DNA of 64,000 nt, taken from the NCBI GenBank assembly GCA_016699575.1, contig CP064979.1, forward strand, positions 930,001-994,000. The letters are read 5' to 3'. This document shows, one piece after another, positions 11,130 through 21,171 of this stretch; position 1 is the first letter of the stretch; the number at the start of each line of letters is the position of its first letter. The DNA comes from Flavobacteriales bacterium (GTDB taxonomy: Bacteria; Bacteroidota; Bacteroidia; Flavobacteriales_F; PHOS-HE28). The notes under the pieces are model-generated. The model saw only the letters and a program-made list of their open reading frames with translations. It was not told where the DNA came from and ran no database searches. A program made the translations under genes and the position numbers.

Positions 11130-14100
11130 TCACTTCACAACGGTTACATGCCCGATGATGCTGGTCCCATCATTGGAACACTCGCCGTTGTACTTGAGCT
11201 TGTACACGTACACGTCCTGCTTGATCTGGCCATTGTACTGTCCGTTCCAAGCATTGGACAAAGTCGTGGTTGAGAAGATCTGCTCGCCCCAGCGGTTGAA
11301 GATCTGGAGCTCCATGTCCTTCTCGCCATAGCCGGTAATGGTGAACTCATCGTTGACACCATCACCATCAGGAGTGAAGGCATTGGGCGCGAACAACCGA
11401 GCATCGGCGTCCAAGGAGAGGACCTGCACACTGTCCTCATGGACGCATCCGTATGCGTCCCACACCTGGTAGGCGTAATAGGTCGTGTCCTCCCAACCTC
11501 CCTGGTGCCACACATTGTCCGTTTGCCCTGTCGCGCCGTCGGCCCATAGATATGCTGCGCCGCTGTAAGGAACGGTTACATCGATATAGGTGCCGGGACA
11601 GGCCGTGCGCGAGCTTTCAAGTTCAAGGGTCGGCGCTTCAATGACTTCCACGGTGTCCGCCCCGGTGCAACCATCGTAGTTCACCTGCACCCAATAGCTG
11701 CCTGCCGATTGCACCACCAGACTATCGTTCGTGGACCCATTGCTCCATAGGAAAGAACCACCCGCGGTTCCGGTAGCCGCGATGACGGTGGACAGGCCCG
11801 GACAGATGATGCCGTCCGTGGCCGCAACGATCGGGAGCTCATCGATCACGGTGACGTTGACGCTGAGCGAATCGTCGTCGCCGCACCCGAGGTCTTCCAC
11901 CAGCAGCTCAACGGTGTAGGTTCCCGGAACGGTGTACACATGCGTCACGTCGGTGGTGCTGTATGTGGTGCCATCGCCCATGTCCCATGTATAGGCCACA
12001 CTATCGCCCGAGCTCAGGTTGAGACCTTCGAGGGTGAGCGAGGTGCAGTTGCCGATCTGGTCCGTGGTGAAGGCGGCCACGATGGGCTCGATCGGATCGA
12101 TCGTCACGGGCACCACCATCGTGTCGTTGGGGAAACACCCTGCCAGGCAGTTCACGACCAAGGTCACATTGAAGGTCCCCGGAGCAGAATACGTGTGCAC
12201 CACATTGGTGTCCGTGTAAGTAGTACCATCACCCATATCCCACAGGAAACCGAGGAACGTGCCGGTGCTCTGGTTATCGCTCGTGATCACGAGTTGTTGG
12301 CAATCGAACACCTGCTCGATCGAGAACAACGCATCAATGGGGAGCAAGGGCAGCACGTCGATGACGAAAGCCACCGTGTCACTGCCGTTGCAGGTCAGCG
12401 CGTCGGAAGCAACGAGCGTGATCGTGTATTGCCCCGGCCCGGCATAAAGATGGTCGTCCACGTTGGCGGTCGTGTAGGTGGTACCGTCCCCCATGTCCCA
12501 CAGATAGCTCGGGTTGATGCCCGCGCTCAGGTTCACGCAATCAACCAAGGCCTGGCTACAGTTCGGCACCTGCGTGGCCGTGAAAGCCGCTGAAACGGTG
12601 TCGGGAGGAAGGACCGTTACGGTTTGAAGCACACTGTCCGGGGTACTGCAACCGGTGGGATCGTACACGAGCAGTTGGATATCGTACGCACCTGTGGTGG
12701 CATACACGTGCACTACGTTGGTGTCCATGTATTGGGTGCCGTCGCCCATGTTCCAGATGAACGCCAGCGGGGCCCCGGTGCTGGTGTTGGAGGTGGACAC
12801 TTCGAACACCGTGCAATCCGAACTGTTCACGGCAGTGAAGGAAGCGTCGAGAGGTTGCGCGAGCCCGATGGTGATCGGGAACGAAACGGTATCGGCCAGG
12901 TTGCAGCTCAGGCTGTCGAAGGCGATGAGCGTTACGGTGTAAACGCCGGCGGTGGTGTACAGATGGCTTGGGGCATTCGTTGTATCCAGCGCACTTCCGT
13001 CCCCGAAATCCCAGACCCAGTTCGTGCCTGTGCTTGTGTTGCTGAAGTCGATAACGATCGGGGCGCAGCCTTGGTTGAGGCTGCTGGCACCGGCTGCGTT
13101 CACACCGGCTACCTGGAAGTCGATCTTGAACACCCCGATATCCCAACCGACGGTCTGGTTGGTGGCCCAGGCCCAGGCCGTCGTTTGCAAGCTGCCCGTG
13201 CCACTGCAAACCCCTTGGTAAATGATGCCATCCTTGTCGAAACGGCTCGTTCCACCGTCCACGTGACTTCCGCCGTAGTACGTCCCGAAGAGAAGCCCGA
13301 TGAAATCGACATCGAAGGCCGCGAGGTAGAACGAACCCGTGCTGTACAGGCTATTGGGAGTAAGCGGCAGGCCAGAGGAGCTGTTGAACCCGCTGATGTA
13401 GATATGATCACAATGATCGACCAGGAACGCCACGGGTACTGTGCCCCCGCCGAACCCACCCCCGCCGATGGTCGAACTCACCGGCACTGTGGCCAGGTCG
13501 CTCGCGAATTTTGCGACGAAAACGGGGCCGGGTGTGCCATAGGTGCCGACCGGTTGGATGGGGATGGTGCCGTCCGACTGGCCGTAGATCCACACGTTCC
13601 CGGCATTGTCAGTGTCCAGGAAATAAGGGCGATCGTCATCAGTCGTTCCGTAGAAGGTGCTCGCCTGCAGCACGGTACCCGTGGGGTTCATCTTCGCCAC
13701 CCAGCCATCGCGCCCACCGATCTGGGCTGTCTGGTACGCACCAGGGGTTGTAGTGAAATTGGCACTTTCAGTACTGCCGCAGACGAACAAGCTACCGTTG
13801 CTCAATCGCAAGCCGAAGGCACCATCATCGCCGCTACCTCCCAAGAAGGTGCTCCAGAGCAGGGCGTTGCATGGACGGTTCACGGAAAGCACTACGCCGT
13901 CCTGCCCACCGCCCAACGTTGGTTGAACGGCTCCGGCCGTGGTGGGGAAGTTCGCGCTCTCCGTGAACCCCGCCACGAGCACGTTGTCCGATGCATCCAG
14001 ATATATCTCGCCCCGGTAGGCCTCGCCATAGTTGCCCCACATGGCGTTCGTGCCATCGCTGCCCGAACCGCCGAGGAACGTACTGCCCGTGAGCGTGGCG

Positions 14101-15257
14101 GCATTGGCGGAGAATACGGTGACCGTCATGTCGTTACCACCACCGTTGTGCGTGGTGTCGTACGCACCGGCGGTCGTAGGGAAGTTGGTGCTGGCGGTGG
14201 AGCCCATGACGCAGAGTTCACCGAAGCTGTTGACGATCATGCTGTGCGGATTTTCACCGGCACTACCTCCGAGGTAGCTCGCCCAAACAAGGTTGCTGCC
14301 ATCGGGGTTGTACTTGCTGAAGCTCATGTCGGTCCCGCCACCGCCGAACGCGGTCTGGAAGGCGCCAAGCGTAGCCGGATAGCTCGGTCCGAAGTTGCGG
14401 GCGCCAGTGTAAATGTTCCCTGCATCATCGTAGGTGGCGCAGTGCCCATAGTTGCTGGCCCCGCTGCAGCCGCTCAACGTGCTTGCGATGAGCACCGGAT
14501 CGATGGTCACGGACCGCTCTTGGTCATACGCGTCCAGGCGGAAACCAAGGCGGCCGTCGACCAGTTCAAAGGCACAGCCGATGGCCTCTTTCAACCCATC
14601 GGAATAGAACGCCACCGGCGCCATTTCGACCACCTCACCGACCGACGTGCGCATCACCAGACGGCCTTGCTCGTCCACTAGCAGACCGTTCAAACCGTCG
14701 AACGTGAAGCGCACGTTGCCAACATCGGCCAGCGGTGCGAGCAGCACATCGTATTTCAGGTTGCCCCCGTCACCGTGGAACTGCACGTCGACCCCTTCCC
14801 ACACCTGCTCGTAACGCACCCCACCTGCCACCGGGACATTTCCGCGCCATTTCGCACGGTCATTCCCAAGGAAGTAATTGTGATAGAAGCTCTTCACGTT
14901 GGTGGGACCAACACGCGCCGACGACGAACCGCCAACGAAGCGCACCTTCCAGGAATGTCCATTGAAACGGATGGCCTGTTGTTGCTCCAGGGTTAGTTCG
15001 CCAGCATCGTGCATTACCTGGTAAGCGTCCTCTTGCAACTTCACCCAAGTCACCCCGTCGTGCTCAAGGAAAGCCGTGGCTCCCACGGCATCGGCACGGA
15101 AAAGGAACGGCTGGTCCCACTGTCCTTGGTTCGTCACGAAATGAACCTGCGCAGGTGCATGGTCATGACCTTCATGGCCTACCTCGGCGGTCCCGTATGT
15201 TCCGAAGGCCGGGTAAACCAAGCAAGCAGCAAAAAGTGAGATGGAGAGTTTGAACAT
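11130..15257 (-). CDS. Secreted beta-propeller/PKD protein B-prime, type B T9SS signal
   Basis: 1375 aa from the ATG at 15257, which fits a signal peptide (MFKLSISLFAACLVYPAFG). The N-terminal module (FVTNQGQWDQP) and SBBP-like propeller repeats parallel gene B. Five PKD domains follow (one WDFGDGS, one WNMGDGT, three WDMGDGT), then two Ig-like segments starting ICPGLST and ACPGTYI with a paired WADGATGQ motif, and a sorting domain (APNAFTPDGDGVNDEF, NRWGEQIFSTT, ending GHVTVVK). The Ig-like and sorting segments are close copies of those in the 15420-19157 protein, not of gene B. Frame upstream of the signal peptide is open but looks non-coding. Role inferred: large surface adhesin. Confidence 0.9.
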   Translation of the reverse strand: MFKLSISLFAACLVYPAFGTYGTAEVGHEGHDHAPAQVHFVTNQGQWDQPFLFRADAVGATAFLEHDGVTWVKLQEDAYQVMHDAGELTLEQQQAIRFNGHSWKVRFVGGSSSARVGPTNVKSFYHNYFLGNDRAKWRGNVPVAGGVRYEQVWEGVDVQFHGDGGNLKYDVLLAPLADVGNVRFTFDGLNGLLVDEQGRLVMRTSVGEVVEMAPVAFYSDGLKEAIGCAFELVDGRLGFRLDAYDQERSVTIDPVLIASTLSGCSGASNYGHCATYDDAGNIYTGARNFGPSYPATLGAFQTAFGGGGTDMSFSKYNPDGSNLVWASYLGGSAGENPHSMIVNSFGELCVMGSTASTNFPTTAGAYDTTHNGGGNDMTVTVFSANAATLTGSTFLGGSGSDGTNAMWGNYGEAYRGEIYLDASDNVLVAGFTESANFPTTAGAVQPTLGGGQDGVVLSVNRPCNALLWSTFLGGSGDDGAFGLRLSNGSLFVCGSTESANFTTTPGAYQTAQIGGRDGWVAKMNPTGTVLQASTFYGTTDDDRPYFLDTDNAGNVWIYGQSDGTIPIQPVGTYGTPGPVFVAKFASDLATVPVSSTIGGGGFGGGTVPVAFLVDHCDHIYISGFNSSSGLPLTPNSLYSTGSFYLAAFDVDFIGLLFGTYYGGSHVDGGTSRFDKDGIIYQGVCSGTGSLQTTAWAWATNQTVGWDIGVFKIDFQVAGVNAAGASSLNQGCAPIVIDFSNTSTGTNWVWDFGDGSALDTTNAPSHLYTTAGVYTVTLIAFDSLSCNLADTVSFPITIGLAQPLDASFTAVNSSDCTVFEVSTSNTSTGAPLAFIWNMGDGTQYMDTNVVHVYATTGAYDIQLLVYDPTGCSTPDSVLQTVTVLPPDTVSAAFTATQVPNCSQALVDCVNLSAGINPSYLWDMGDGTTYTTANVDDHLYAGPGQYTITLVASDALTCNGSDTVAFVIDVLPLLPIDALFSIEQVFDCQQLVITSDNQSTGTFLGFLWDMGDGTTYTDTNVVHTYSAPGTFNVTLVVNCLAGCFPNDTMVVPVTIDPIEPIVAAFTTDQIGNCTSLTLEGLNLSSGDSVAYTWDMGDGTTYSTTDVTHVYTVPGTYTVELLVEDLGCGDDDSLSVNVTVIDELPIVAATDGIICPGLSTVIAATGTAGGSFLWSNGSTNDSLVVQSAGSYWVQVNYDGCTGADTVEVIEAPTLELESSRTACPGTYIDVTVPYSGAAYLWADGATGQTDNVWHQGGWEDTTYYAYQVWDAYGCVHEDSVQVLSLDADARLFAPNAFTPDGDGVNDEFTITGYGEKDMELQIFNRWGEQIFSTTTLSNAWNGQYNGQIKQDVYVYKLKYNGECSNDGTSIIGHVTVVK

Positions 15258-15374
15258 GGCGGTACCGGAATTCAGGTGGTCATTTGACGGACCCGATCCC
15301 GGTACCGTTGCCCGCCTGGCCGGCCGGAAGACCAATTGCCTTGACACATGGCAGACAAGTCGGGCAAGTACCAT

Positions 15375-15399
15375 GAAGGGCCGGTATTTCCGGCCCTTC
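15375..15399 (-). terminator. Perfect hairpin after gene A-prime
   Basis: 10-bp perfect inverted repeat (GAAGGGCCGG / CCGGCCCTTC) with 5-nt loop TATTT, 20 nt past the stop of the 15420-19157 gene. It lacks a T-tract. It would separate this gene from the next in the block. Confidence 0.5.
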
Positions 15400-15419
15400 G
15401 AGGTTGACCGGATCAAGGT

Positions 15420-18400
15420 TCAGCGCAGCAGGGTCACATGCCCGATGACGCTGGTCTCCTCATTGGTGCAAACGCCGCTATAGGTCAGCTTGTACACATA
15501 CACGTCCTGCTTTACCAGTCCGTTGAACTGACCGTTCCACGTGTTGGCCATAGTAGTGGTGCTGAAGATCTGTTCACCCCAACGGTCGAAAATGAGCAGT
15601 TCCATGTCCTTCTCGCCATAACCGGTCACTGCCAATACATCGTTGATGCCATCACCATCGGGGGTGAAGGCATTGGGGATGAACAACCGGGCGTCGCTGT
15701 CCAAGGACGCGACTTCCACGCTGTCCTCGTGCACGCAGCCGTACTGGTCCCAAACCTGGAACCCATAGTAGGTGGTGTCCTCGTACCCACCGGGATGGAT
15801 CAGGTATTCACTCTGCCCGTCCCCACCGGTGGACCATAGATAGGCCGTTCCGTCGAAGGGAATGGTGAGCACAATGGCGGAGTTCGGGCAGGCCACCATA
15901 CTGTACCCGAGGTCCTGCGGCGGCGCTGCGATAACCTCGACGGTGTCACTGCCCACACAATTGTTGTAGGTCACCGTTACCCAGTAGTCGCCGGGCTGAT
16001 CGACAGTGATGATCGGATCAGTACTTCCGTTGCTCCAGAGGTAAGTGGCGCCCGCCGCCAACGTCGCGTCGACAGTGGTCGACGAATCCGGGCAAATGGC
16101 GCCGGAGGTAACGGCCGTCACCAGCACGGTATCGACCAGCACGATGGGAATGCTCACGACATCATCGTTGCCGCAAGCGAGGTCTATTACCGTTAGTTCG
16201 ATGGTGTACAAGCCGGCCGCGGCGTAGGTGTGCACCACGTTCGTATCCGTGAGGATGGTCCCATCGCCCATGTCCCATGTGAAACTGATGCTATCACCGG
16301 TGCTCAGGTTCAGGGTCTGCACCGCAAGCAGATCGCAGTTACCGACCTGGTCCGCGGTGAACGCAGCAACGACCGGCGTCAGCGGATCGAGCGTTAAGCT
16401 GAAAGTCGCGGTATCATTGGGGAAACAGCCCGGATCCGAGATCGCGACCAAGGTCACTTCGTAGGTACCAGGCGTGCTGTAGGTGTGGGTGATGCTGGTG
16501 TCGGTGTAGGTGGTCCCATCGCCCATGTCCCACAGGAACGAAAGGAAGGTGCCGGTACTGGTGTTCGTGGCGCTGACGATGGCCTGCCCGCAATCGATGA
16601 TCTGCTGTGCAACGAATTGTGCGTCCGGCGGCAGCACTGGCAGGATGTCCACCACGAACGTGGTCGTATCGGCGGTGGGACATGCGAGCGTATCGGTAGC
16701 GATGAGCGTGATGGTGTATTGGCCGGGTGCCGCATAGACGTGGCTGGTGACGTCGGTCGTCGCGTAAACGGCACCATCGCCCATGTCCCACTGGTACGAA
16801 GGCGCGGGACCTACGCTCTGGTTCACGCAATCGACCGTGGACTGGTTGCAATCCGGCACTTGAAGTGCTGTGAAAGCCGCGGACAGAGGCGGTGATGGAG
16901 AGAATGTCACCTGCACGACCATAGTGTCGTTCGGCACGCAACCGAGCGAATCGCTCACGATCAACTGCACATCGTAGGTCCCCGTGCTGGCGTATGCATG
17001 GACCACGTCCGGTACGTTCAGGTATGCGTTCCCATCGCCCATCTCCCAGTCGAACACCATGTTGGAACCGGTGCTGTTGTTGGTCGTTTGCACGCTGTTC
17101 GATGAGCAATCGGAAAAGGACGCCAGCGTGAAATCCGCAACGATCGGCTGCGGTAACAGGAAGACCTGCGTAATGGACATGGTGTCCGGCGGATAACAAC
17201 CGAGCGAATCCGTAACGGTGAGGAGCACGGTATAGGTACCCGGTGCCGCATAAGTGTGCACCACACTGGTGTCGTTGTAGAGCGTCCCATCGCCCATGTC
17301 CCACTCGAAGATCAGGTTGGTGCCCTGGCTCAGGTTGGTGGTCTGCACGGCCGGGTTGATGCAGTCGGGCACGCTGATGAGCGTGAAGTCGGCCTGCGGA
17401 GGGAGCAGCGAATCGACCACAACGGTCATGCTCATCGTATCCACCAGGTTGCAGGCCAGCGGGTCGCTTGCAATAAGCGTAACGATGTATGTGCCGGGTG
17501 TGGTGTAAGCATGGAACGGAACGAAGGGCATCTGATAAACGACCCCGTCGCCCATGTCCCATTCAGAGGTCACGAACTGACCAGTGCTCAGGTTCGTGGT
17601 GCTTACGATGGTGCCCACGCACGAAGGGGTCACCTGCATCGTGAAATCCGCGACCACCACCGATGGTGCCGGGATGTTCACGAGTATGGTAACGGAGTCC
17701 GGAGCACTGCAACCACTGGGGTCGTAAGCGAGCAGTTCCACGAAATACACCCCCGGAGCAGCGTAGGTATGCACCACATTGGTATCCGTGTACTGGGTGC
17801 CATCACCCATGCTCCATACAAAGGAGATGGGGTTGCCGGTGCTAAGGTTGATGGTTGCCACCTGTGGCAACGTGCAATCCGGCCCGGTCTGCCACAGGAA
17901 ATTGGCATCGATGGTTGTTCCGCCCCCGACTACCACGGTCAACTGGGTGGTGTCGGAACCGTTGCAGCTGCCCGGATCGTAGGCTATGAGCGTTACGGTG
18001 TAGTTGCCCGGAGCCGTGTACAAATGCGCGGGGGAGTTCGTAAGGTCCAATGGGCTTCCATCCCCGAAATCCCATTCCCACGCCGTGCCCGTCCCCGTGT
18101 TGGTGAACTGCACGTTCAAGGGGGCGCATCCCGAGGTCGGCGCAGCAGTGGCACCCGCCAGTACCGATTGCCCACCTACCAAGGTCACCACCACCTGGGC
18201 CGTATCGCTTGTACCGCAACCCTGCGCGCCGGCCGTAAGCGTCACCGTGTAGGTGCCGGGTGCAGGGTACGTGTAGGTAACATCAGTGCCTGTCAGCACG
18301 GTTCCATCGCCCATGTCCCAGGAAAAAGGGCCTCCACCCAGGGTAGTATTGTTGGATGAGACCGACAGCCCGCAAGGTGGCACGTTCATCGTGAAGGCGG

Positions 18401-19157
18401 CTTGTGGGGCCGTGGCAAGGAAGAGCTGCACATCATCAACGATGAGCTCCGAACAGGAGGAGCACATGTGGCCCCAATTCGTGAACTTGATGGTGTGGGA
18501 GGTATTGGCCGCCACGAACGTGATAACGTAACGCCGACCTATCTCACCGGGCGATGTGCCGTTGCAACGCAGGAACATATTGCCGAACCCGATGTCCAAT
18601 CCGAAGATCCCGTCCAGGAAAAATGCTCCAAAATCCTCGCCCCCTGCCCAGAACTCGAGCACATAGGTTGAGCCAACGGTAAGGCCGTTCACGGTCTGCT
18701 CAAGGCTGACCCCCGTGGTGCCGCCATAGCCGCCCGAATTGTTGTTCGGGTAGCCCGCGGGAATACCGATGACCACACATCCGCTGTCCGCAACACAGCT
18801 CGTGTCGTTGACAATGGGCGTGCACACCTCGCAGAAGGAATTGCCCAAATAGGCAGCAGTGACCCCCTCCACAATGGTCGAGAAGCTGTTGTCCACGGTC
18901 TGTGAATAGGTGTTCACGTCGCCACCTGTGCAGAGCCAGTTGGTGATGTCGCACGAGTAGTTGAAGGAGTTGGGGCAGATATAATTACCGAACCCACCGC
19001 CGCAGGTGTTAAGCTCCATTCCGCCGTTCACGACCAGGTTGGCTTGGCCCGTGTTCACGGCGTTGTTCTGCGCATAACACTCCACACAGACGATCTGGGC
19101 CATGGCCCGGCTGCCCATTTGAAATGCAAGGACCGCTAGAAGTGCTCTGTAGATCAT
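15420..19157 (-). CDS. Secreted PKD protein A-prime, nine PKD domains, type B T9SS signal
   Basis: 1245 aa with signal peptide (MIYRALLAVLAFQMGSRAMAQ). A cysteine-rich jelly-roll-like module (VNGGMELNTCGGG, GIPAGYPNN, FTNWGHMCSSC) is paralogous to that of the 6139-7698 gene. I count nine PKD domains (cores WDMGDGT, WDFGDGS, WSMGDGT, WEMGDGN and variants), then two Ig-like segments (ICPDSST, ACPNSAI) and a sorting domain (IPNAFTPDGDGIND, DRWGEQIFSTT, ending GHVTLLR). First gene of the minus-strand block; a TAAGTTGC element lies 26 nt upstream of the ATG. Inferred to be an extended surface adhesin, with the PKD array as stalk. The binding partner cannot be told from sequence. Confidence 0.92.
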   Translation of the reverse strand: MIYRALLAVLAFQMGSRAMAQIVCVECYAQNNAVNTGQANLVVNGGMELNTCGGGFGNYICPNSFNYSCDITNWLCTGGDVNTYSQTVDNSFSTIVEGVTAAYLGNSFCEVCTPIVNDTSCVADSGCVVIGIPAGYPNNNSGGYGGTTGVSLEQTVNGLTVGSTYVLEFWAGGEDFGAFFLDGIFGLDIGFGNMFLRCNGTSPGEIGRRYVITFVAANTSHTIKFTNWGHMCSSCSELIVDDVQLFLATAPQAAFTMNVPPCGLSVSSNNTTLGGGPFSWDMGDGTVLTGTDVTYTYPAPGTYTVTLTAGAQGCGTSDTAQVVVTLVGGQSVLAGATAAPTSGCAPLNVQFTNTGTGTAWEWDFGDGSPLDLTNSPAHLYTAPGNYTVTLIAYDPGSCNGSDTTQLTVVVGGGTTIDANFLWQTGPDCTLPQVATINLSTGNPISFVWSMGDGTQYTDTNVVHTYAAPGVYFVELLAYDPSGCSAPDSVTILVNIPAPSVVVADFTMQVTPSCVGTIVSTTNLSTGQFVTSEWDMGDGVVYQMPFVPFHAYTTPGTYIVTLIASDPLACNLVDTMSMTVVVDSLLPPQADFTLISVPDCINPAVQTTNLSQGTNLIFEWDMGDGTLYNDTSVVHTYAAPGTYTVLLTVTDSLGCYPPDTMSITQVFLLPQPIVADFTLASFSDCSSNSVQTTNNSTGSNMVFDWEMGDGNAYLNVPDVVHAYASTGTYDVQLIVSDSLGCVPNDTMVVQVTFSPSPPLSAAFTALQVPDCNQSTVDCVNQSVGPAPSYQWDMGDGAVYATTDVTSHVYAAPGQYTITLIATDTLACPTADTTTFVVDILPVLPPDAQFVAQQIIDCGQAIVSATNTSTGTFLSFLWDMGDGTTYTDTSITHTYSTPGTYEVTLVAISDPGCFPNDTATFSLTLDPLTPVVAAFTADQVGNCDLLAVQTLNLSTGDSISFTWDMGDGTILTDTNVVHTYAAAGLYTIELTVIDLACGNDDVVSIPIVLVDTVLVTAVTSGAICPDSSTTVDATLAAGATYLWSNGSTDPIITVDQPGDYWVTVTYNNCVGSDTVEVIAAPPQDLGYSMVACPNSAIVLTIPFDGTAYLWSTGGDGQSEYLIHPGGYEDTTYYGFQVWDQYGCVHEDSVEVASLDSDARLFIPNAFTPDGDGINDVLAVTGYGEKDMELLIFDRWGEQIFSTTTMANTWNGQFNGLVKQDVYVYKLTYSGVCTNEETSVIGHVTLLR

Positions 19158-19182
19158 TGTTGAACGTTCGTTCTGGAAGGCC

Positions 19183-19190
19183 GCAACTTA
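19183..19190 (-). promoter_or_regulatory. Candidate -7 promoter element for the PKD block
   Basis: Minus-strand TAAGTTGC, 25 nt before the ATG of the nine-PKD gene. Resembles TAnnTTTG with one change. Confidence 0.4.
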
Positions 19191-19302
19191 CTTCATCGGC
19201 ATGGGACGGCCGTCTTGACCGGACCATGACGGAGCCTTGACCGGCCAACGCTGCCTGAGGTTGCTTGGCCATTGAGCGCGGGCGAACGCAAGCCCCGACC
19301 GG

Positions 19303-21171
19303 TCAGCGGAATTGCAGGTCGTAAAGACGCTTATAGGCTCCGCCATAGGCCAAGAGCTCCTGGTGGCTGCCTTGTTCGATGATCCGGCCTTTGTCCAGCA
19401 CGATGATGCGATCCGCGAACTGAACGGTGCTCAGGCGGTGGGCGATGACGATGCTGGTGCGCCCTTTGGTGATGCGCTCGGTTGCCTGGGTGATGAGCTG
19501 TTCGCTCAGGCTGTCCACACTGCTGGTGGCTTCGTCCAAGATGAGCACCACGGGTTTGTGCACATAGGCGCGGATGAAGGCGATCAATTGCCGTTGGCCC
19601 GTGCTGAGCACGCTGCCGCGCTCCCTCACGCTCGTATCGTAGCCTTCGGGCAGCTGCATGATGAAATCGTGCGCACCGACCGCCTTCGCGGCTTCCATGA
19701 CCTCCTCGCGCGATATGCTGTCATCATGGAGCGTGATGTTGTTGTGCACCGTATCGCTGAAGAGGAAAACGTCCTGTGGCACCACGCTCATGCAACGACG
19801 AAGGCCGTCGAGCTTGTAGGTGAGTATGTCCCGGCCGTCCACCAACACCGCGCCGCGCTGGAACTCGTAAGCCCGGCTGAGCACGTTCACGATGCTGCTC
19901 TTTCCGCTGCCCGTAGCGCCGACCAGGGCCACCATCTCGCCCGCCTTCGCGCTGAAGGTGATGTCCTTCAACACCCAGCTCGGCTCCTGTTGACCATTGC
20001 TTCCGGGATGGTCCTCATAGGCGAACCACAAGCCCCTTACCTCCACATCGCCCCTCAAACCATCTGTTGAGAACGTCCCTTCGTCGGGAATGACGGCCTG
20101 CGTGTCCAGGACCTTGAACACGCGCTCACTGCCCACCATGCCCATTTGCAGGACGTTGAAGCGGTCGGCCAGTTGGCGGATAGGCCGGTAGAGCAGTTGG
20201 ATGAACATGATGTAGGCTACTACATCGCCATAGGTGACATCGTCGGTGAGCATGCCCTTCACTCCCCACCAAACAAGCAAAGCGATGCTCAGCGCCGCAA
20301 GGATCTCCACCACCGGAAAGAACACGCTGTAGGCCCACACACTTCGGATGTTGGCATCGTTGTGCTCTTCGTTGATCGCTTCGAACTTCTTCATCTCTTC
20401 CTTCTCCTTGCCGAAGAGCTGCACGATGCTCATGCCTTGGATGTGCTCCTGCACGAATGCGTTCAGCCGAGCCACTTGTGTGCGCACGTCCTGGAAGCTC
20501 TTGCGGATGCTGTTCTTGAAGATGTTGGTGGCCCAGAGCAAGAGCGGAACGGGCAACAGGCTGAGCAGCGCCAGTTGCCAGTCGTAAACGAACATGACGA
20601 GGATGACCACGACCAGCTTCAGCAGATCGCCGAGGATCATAAGCAGGCCCTGGCTGAAGATGTCTTCGATGGTTTCCATGTCGCTCACCACGCGCGTCAC
20701 CAGCGTACCGATGGGTGTGCGATCGAAATAGCGCAGACGGAACTGCACCACATGGCGGTATAGCTTGTCGCGCAGATCCAGCATTACCGATTGGCCGAGC
20801 CAGTTGGTGAGGAAGGCTTGGTACAACTGCATCACCGTTTCGAGGATGAGCAGTACGACCACGATGATGGTCACCCACCATAACAACTCGGCTGTTCCTT
20901 CTCCAACGGTATCCGCAATGGTGCGCGCCGTCCACGCCATGGCCCGTTTGCCCCAGCCATCATCCTCGGTGACGGTTATGATCTTCGCATAGTCGGTTGC
21001 CGCGATGTCGACCACCCAACCCAGCACGATGGGCCGCACCACGCCCACGATGCTAAGCAGGATGGTGAGCGCGAACGCCCACCAGAACGCACCGCGGTAG
21101 GGCCGCACGAACGACATCACGCGCCGGAAGAGGCCAAGGTCGAAGGCTTTGCCGCTCGCGCTGTCGCTCAT
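19303..21171 (-). CDS. ABC transporter, fused membrane and ATPase domains
   Basis: 622 aa, the half-transporter architecture of the MsbA/multidrug exporter family: six predicted membrane segments in residues about 20-320, then an ATPase domain with Walker A GATGSGKSS (about 417), signature LSTGQRQ (about 520), Walker B VLILDEATS (about 539) and switch histidine in IAHRLS. It should act as a dimer in the inner membrane and export a lipid or hydrophobic compound; the substrate cannot be assigned. The start ATG overlaps the truA stop by 4 nt (ATGA), so the two are translationally coupled. A second exporter of the same family lies at 54495-56357. Confidence 0.95.
   Translation of the reverse strand: MSDSASGKAFDLGLFRRVMSFVRPYRGAFWWAFALTILLSIVGVVRPIVLGWVVDIAATDYAKIITVTEDDGWGKRAMAWTARTIADTVGEGTAELLWWVTIIVVVLLILETVMQLYQAFLTNWLGQSVMLDLRDKLYRHVVQFRLRYFDRTPIGTLVTRVVSDMETIEDIFSQGLLMILGDLLKLVVVILVMFVYDWQLALLSLLPVPLLLWATNIFKNSIRKSFQDVRTQVARLNAFVQEHIQGMSIVQLFGKEKEEMKKFEAINEEHNDANIRSVWAYSVFFPVVEILAALSIALLVWWGVKGMLTDDVTYGDVVAYIMFIQLLYRPIRQLADRFNVLQMGMVGSERVFKVLDTQAVIPDEGTFSTDGLRGDVEVRGLWFAYEDHPGSNGQQEPSWVLKDITFSAKAGEMVALVGATGSGKSSIVNVLSRAYEFQRGAVLVDGRDILTYKLDGLRRCMSVVPQDVFLFSDTVHNNITLHDDSISREEVMEAAKAVGAHDFIMQLPEGYDTSVRERGSVLSTGQRQLIAFIRAYVHKPVVLILDEATSSVDSLSEQLITQATERITKGRTSIVIAHRLSTVQFADRIIVLDKGRIIEQGSHQELLAYGGAYKRLYDLQFR

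Noticed and set aside
12624..14681. 685-codon and similar long + frames (also 9707-11032 and 6451-7812) over the PKD block
   Set aside because: Antisense shadows of the PKD and propeller genes; their repeats mirror the opposite-strand repeats and show no domain.
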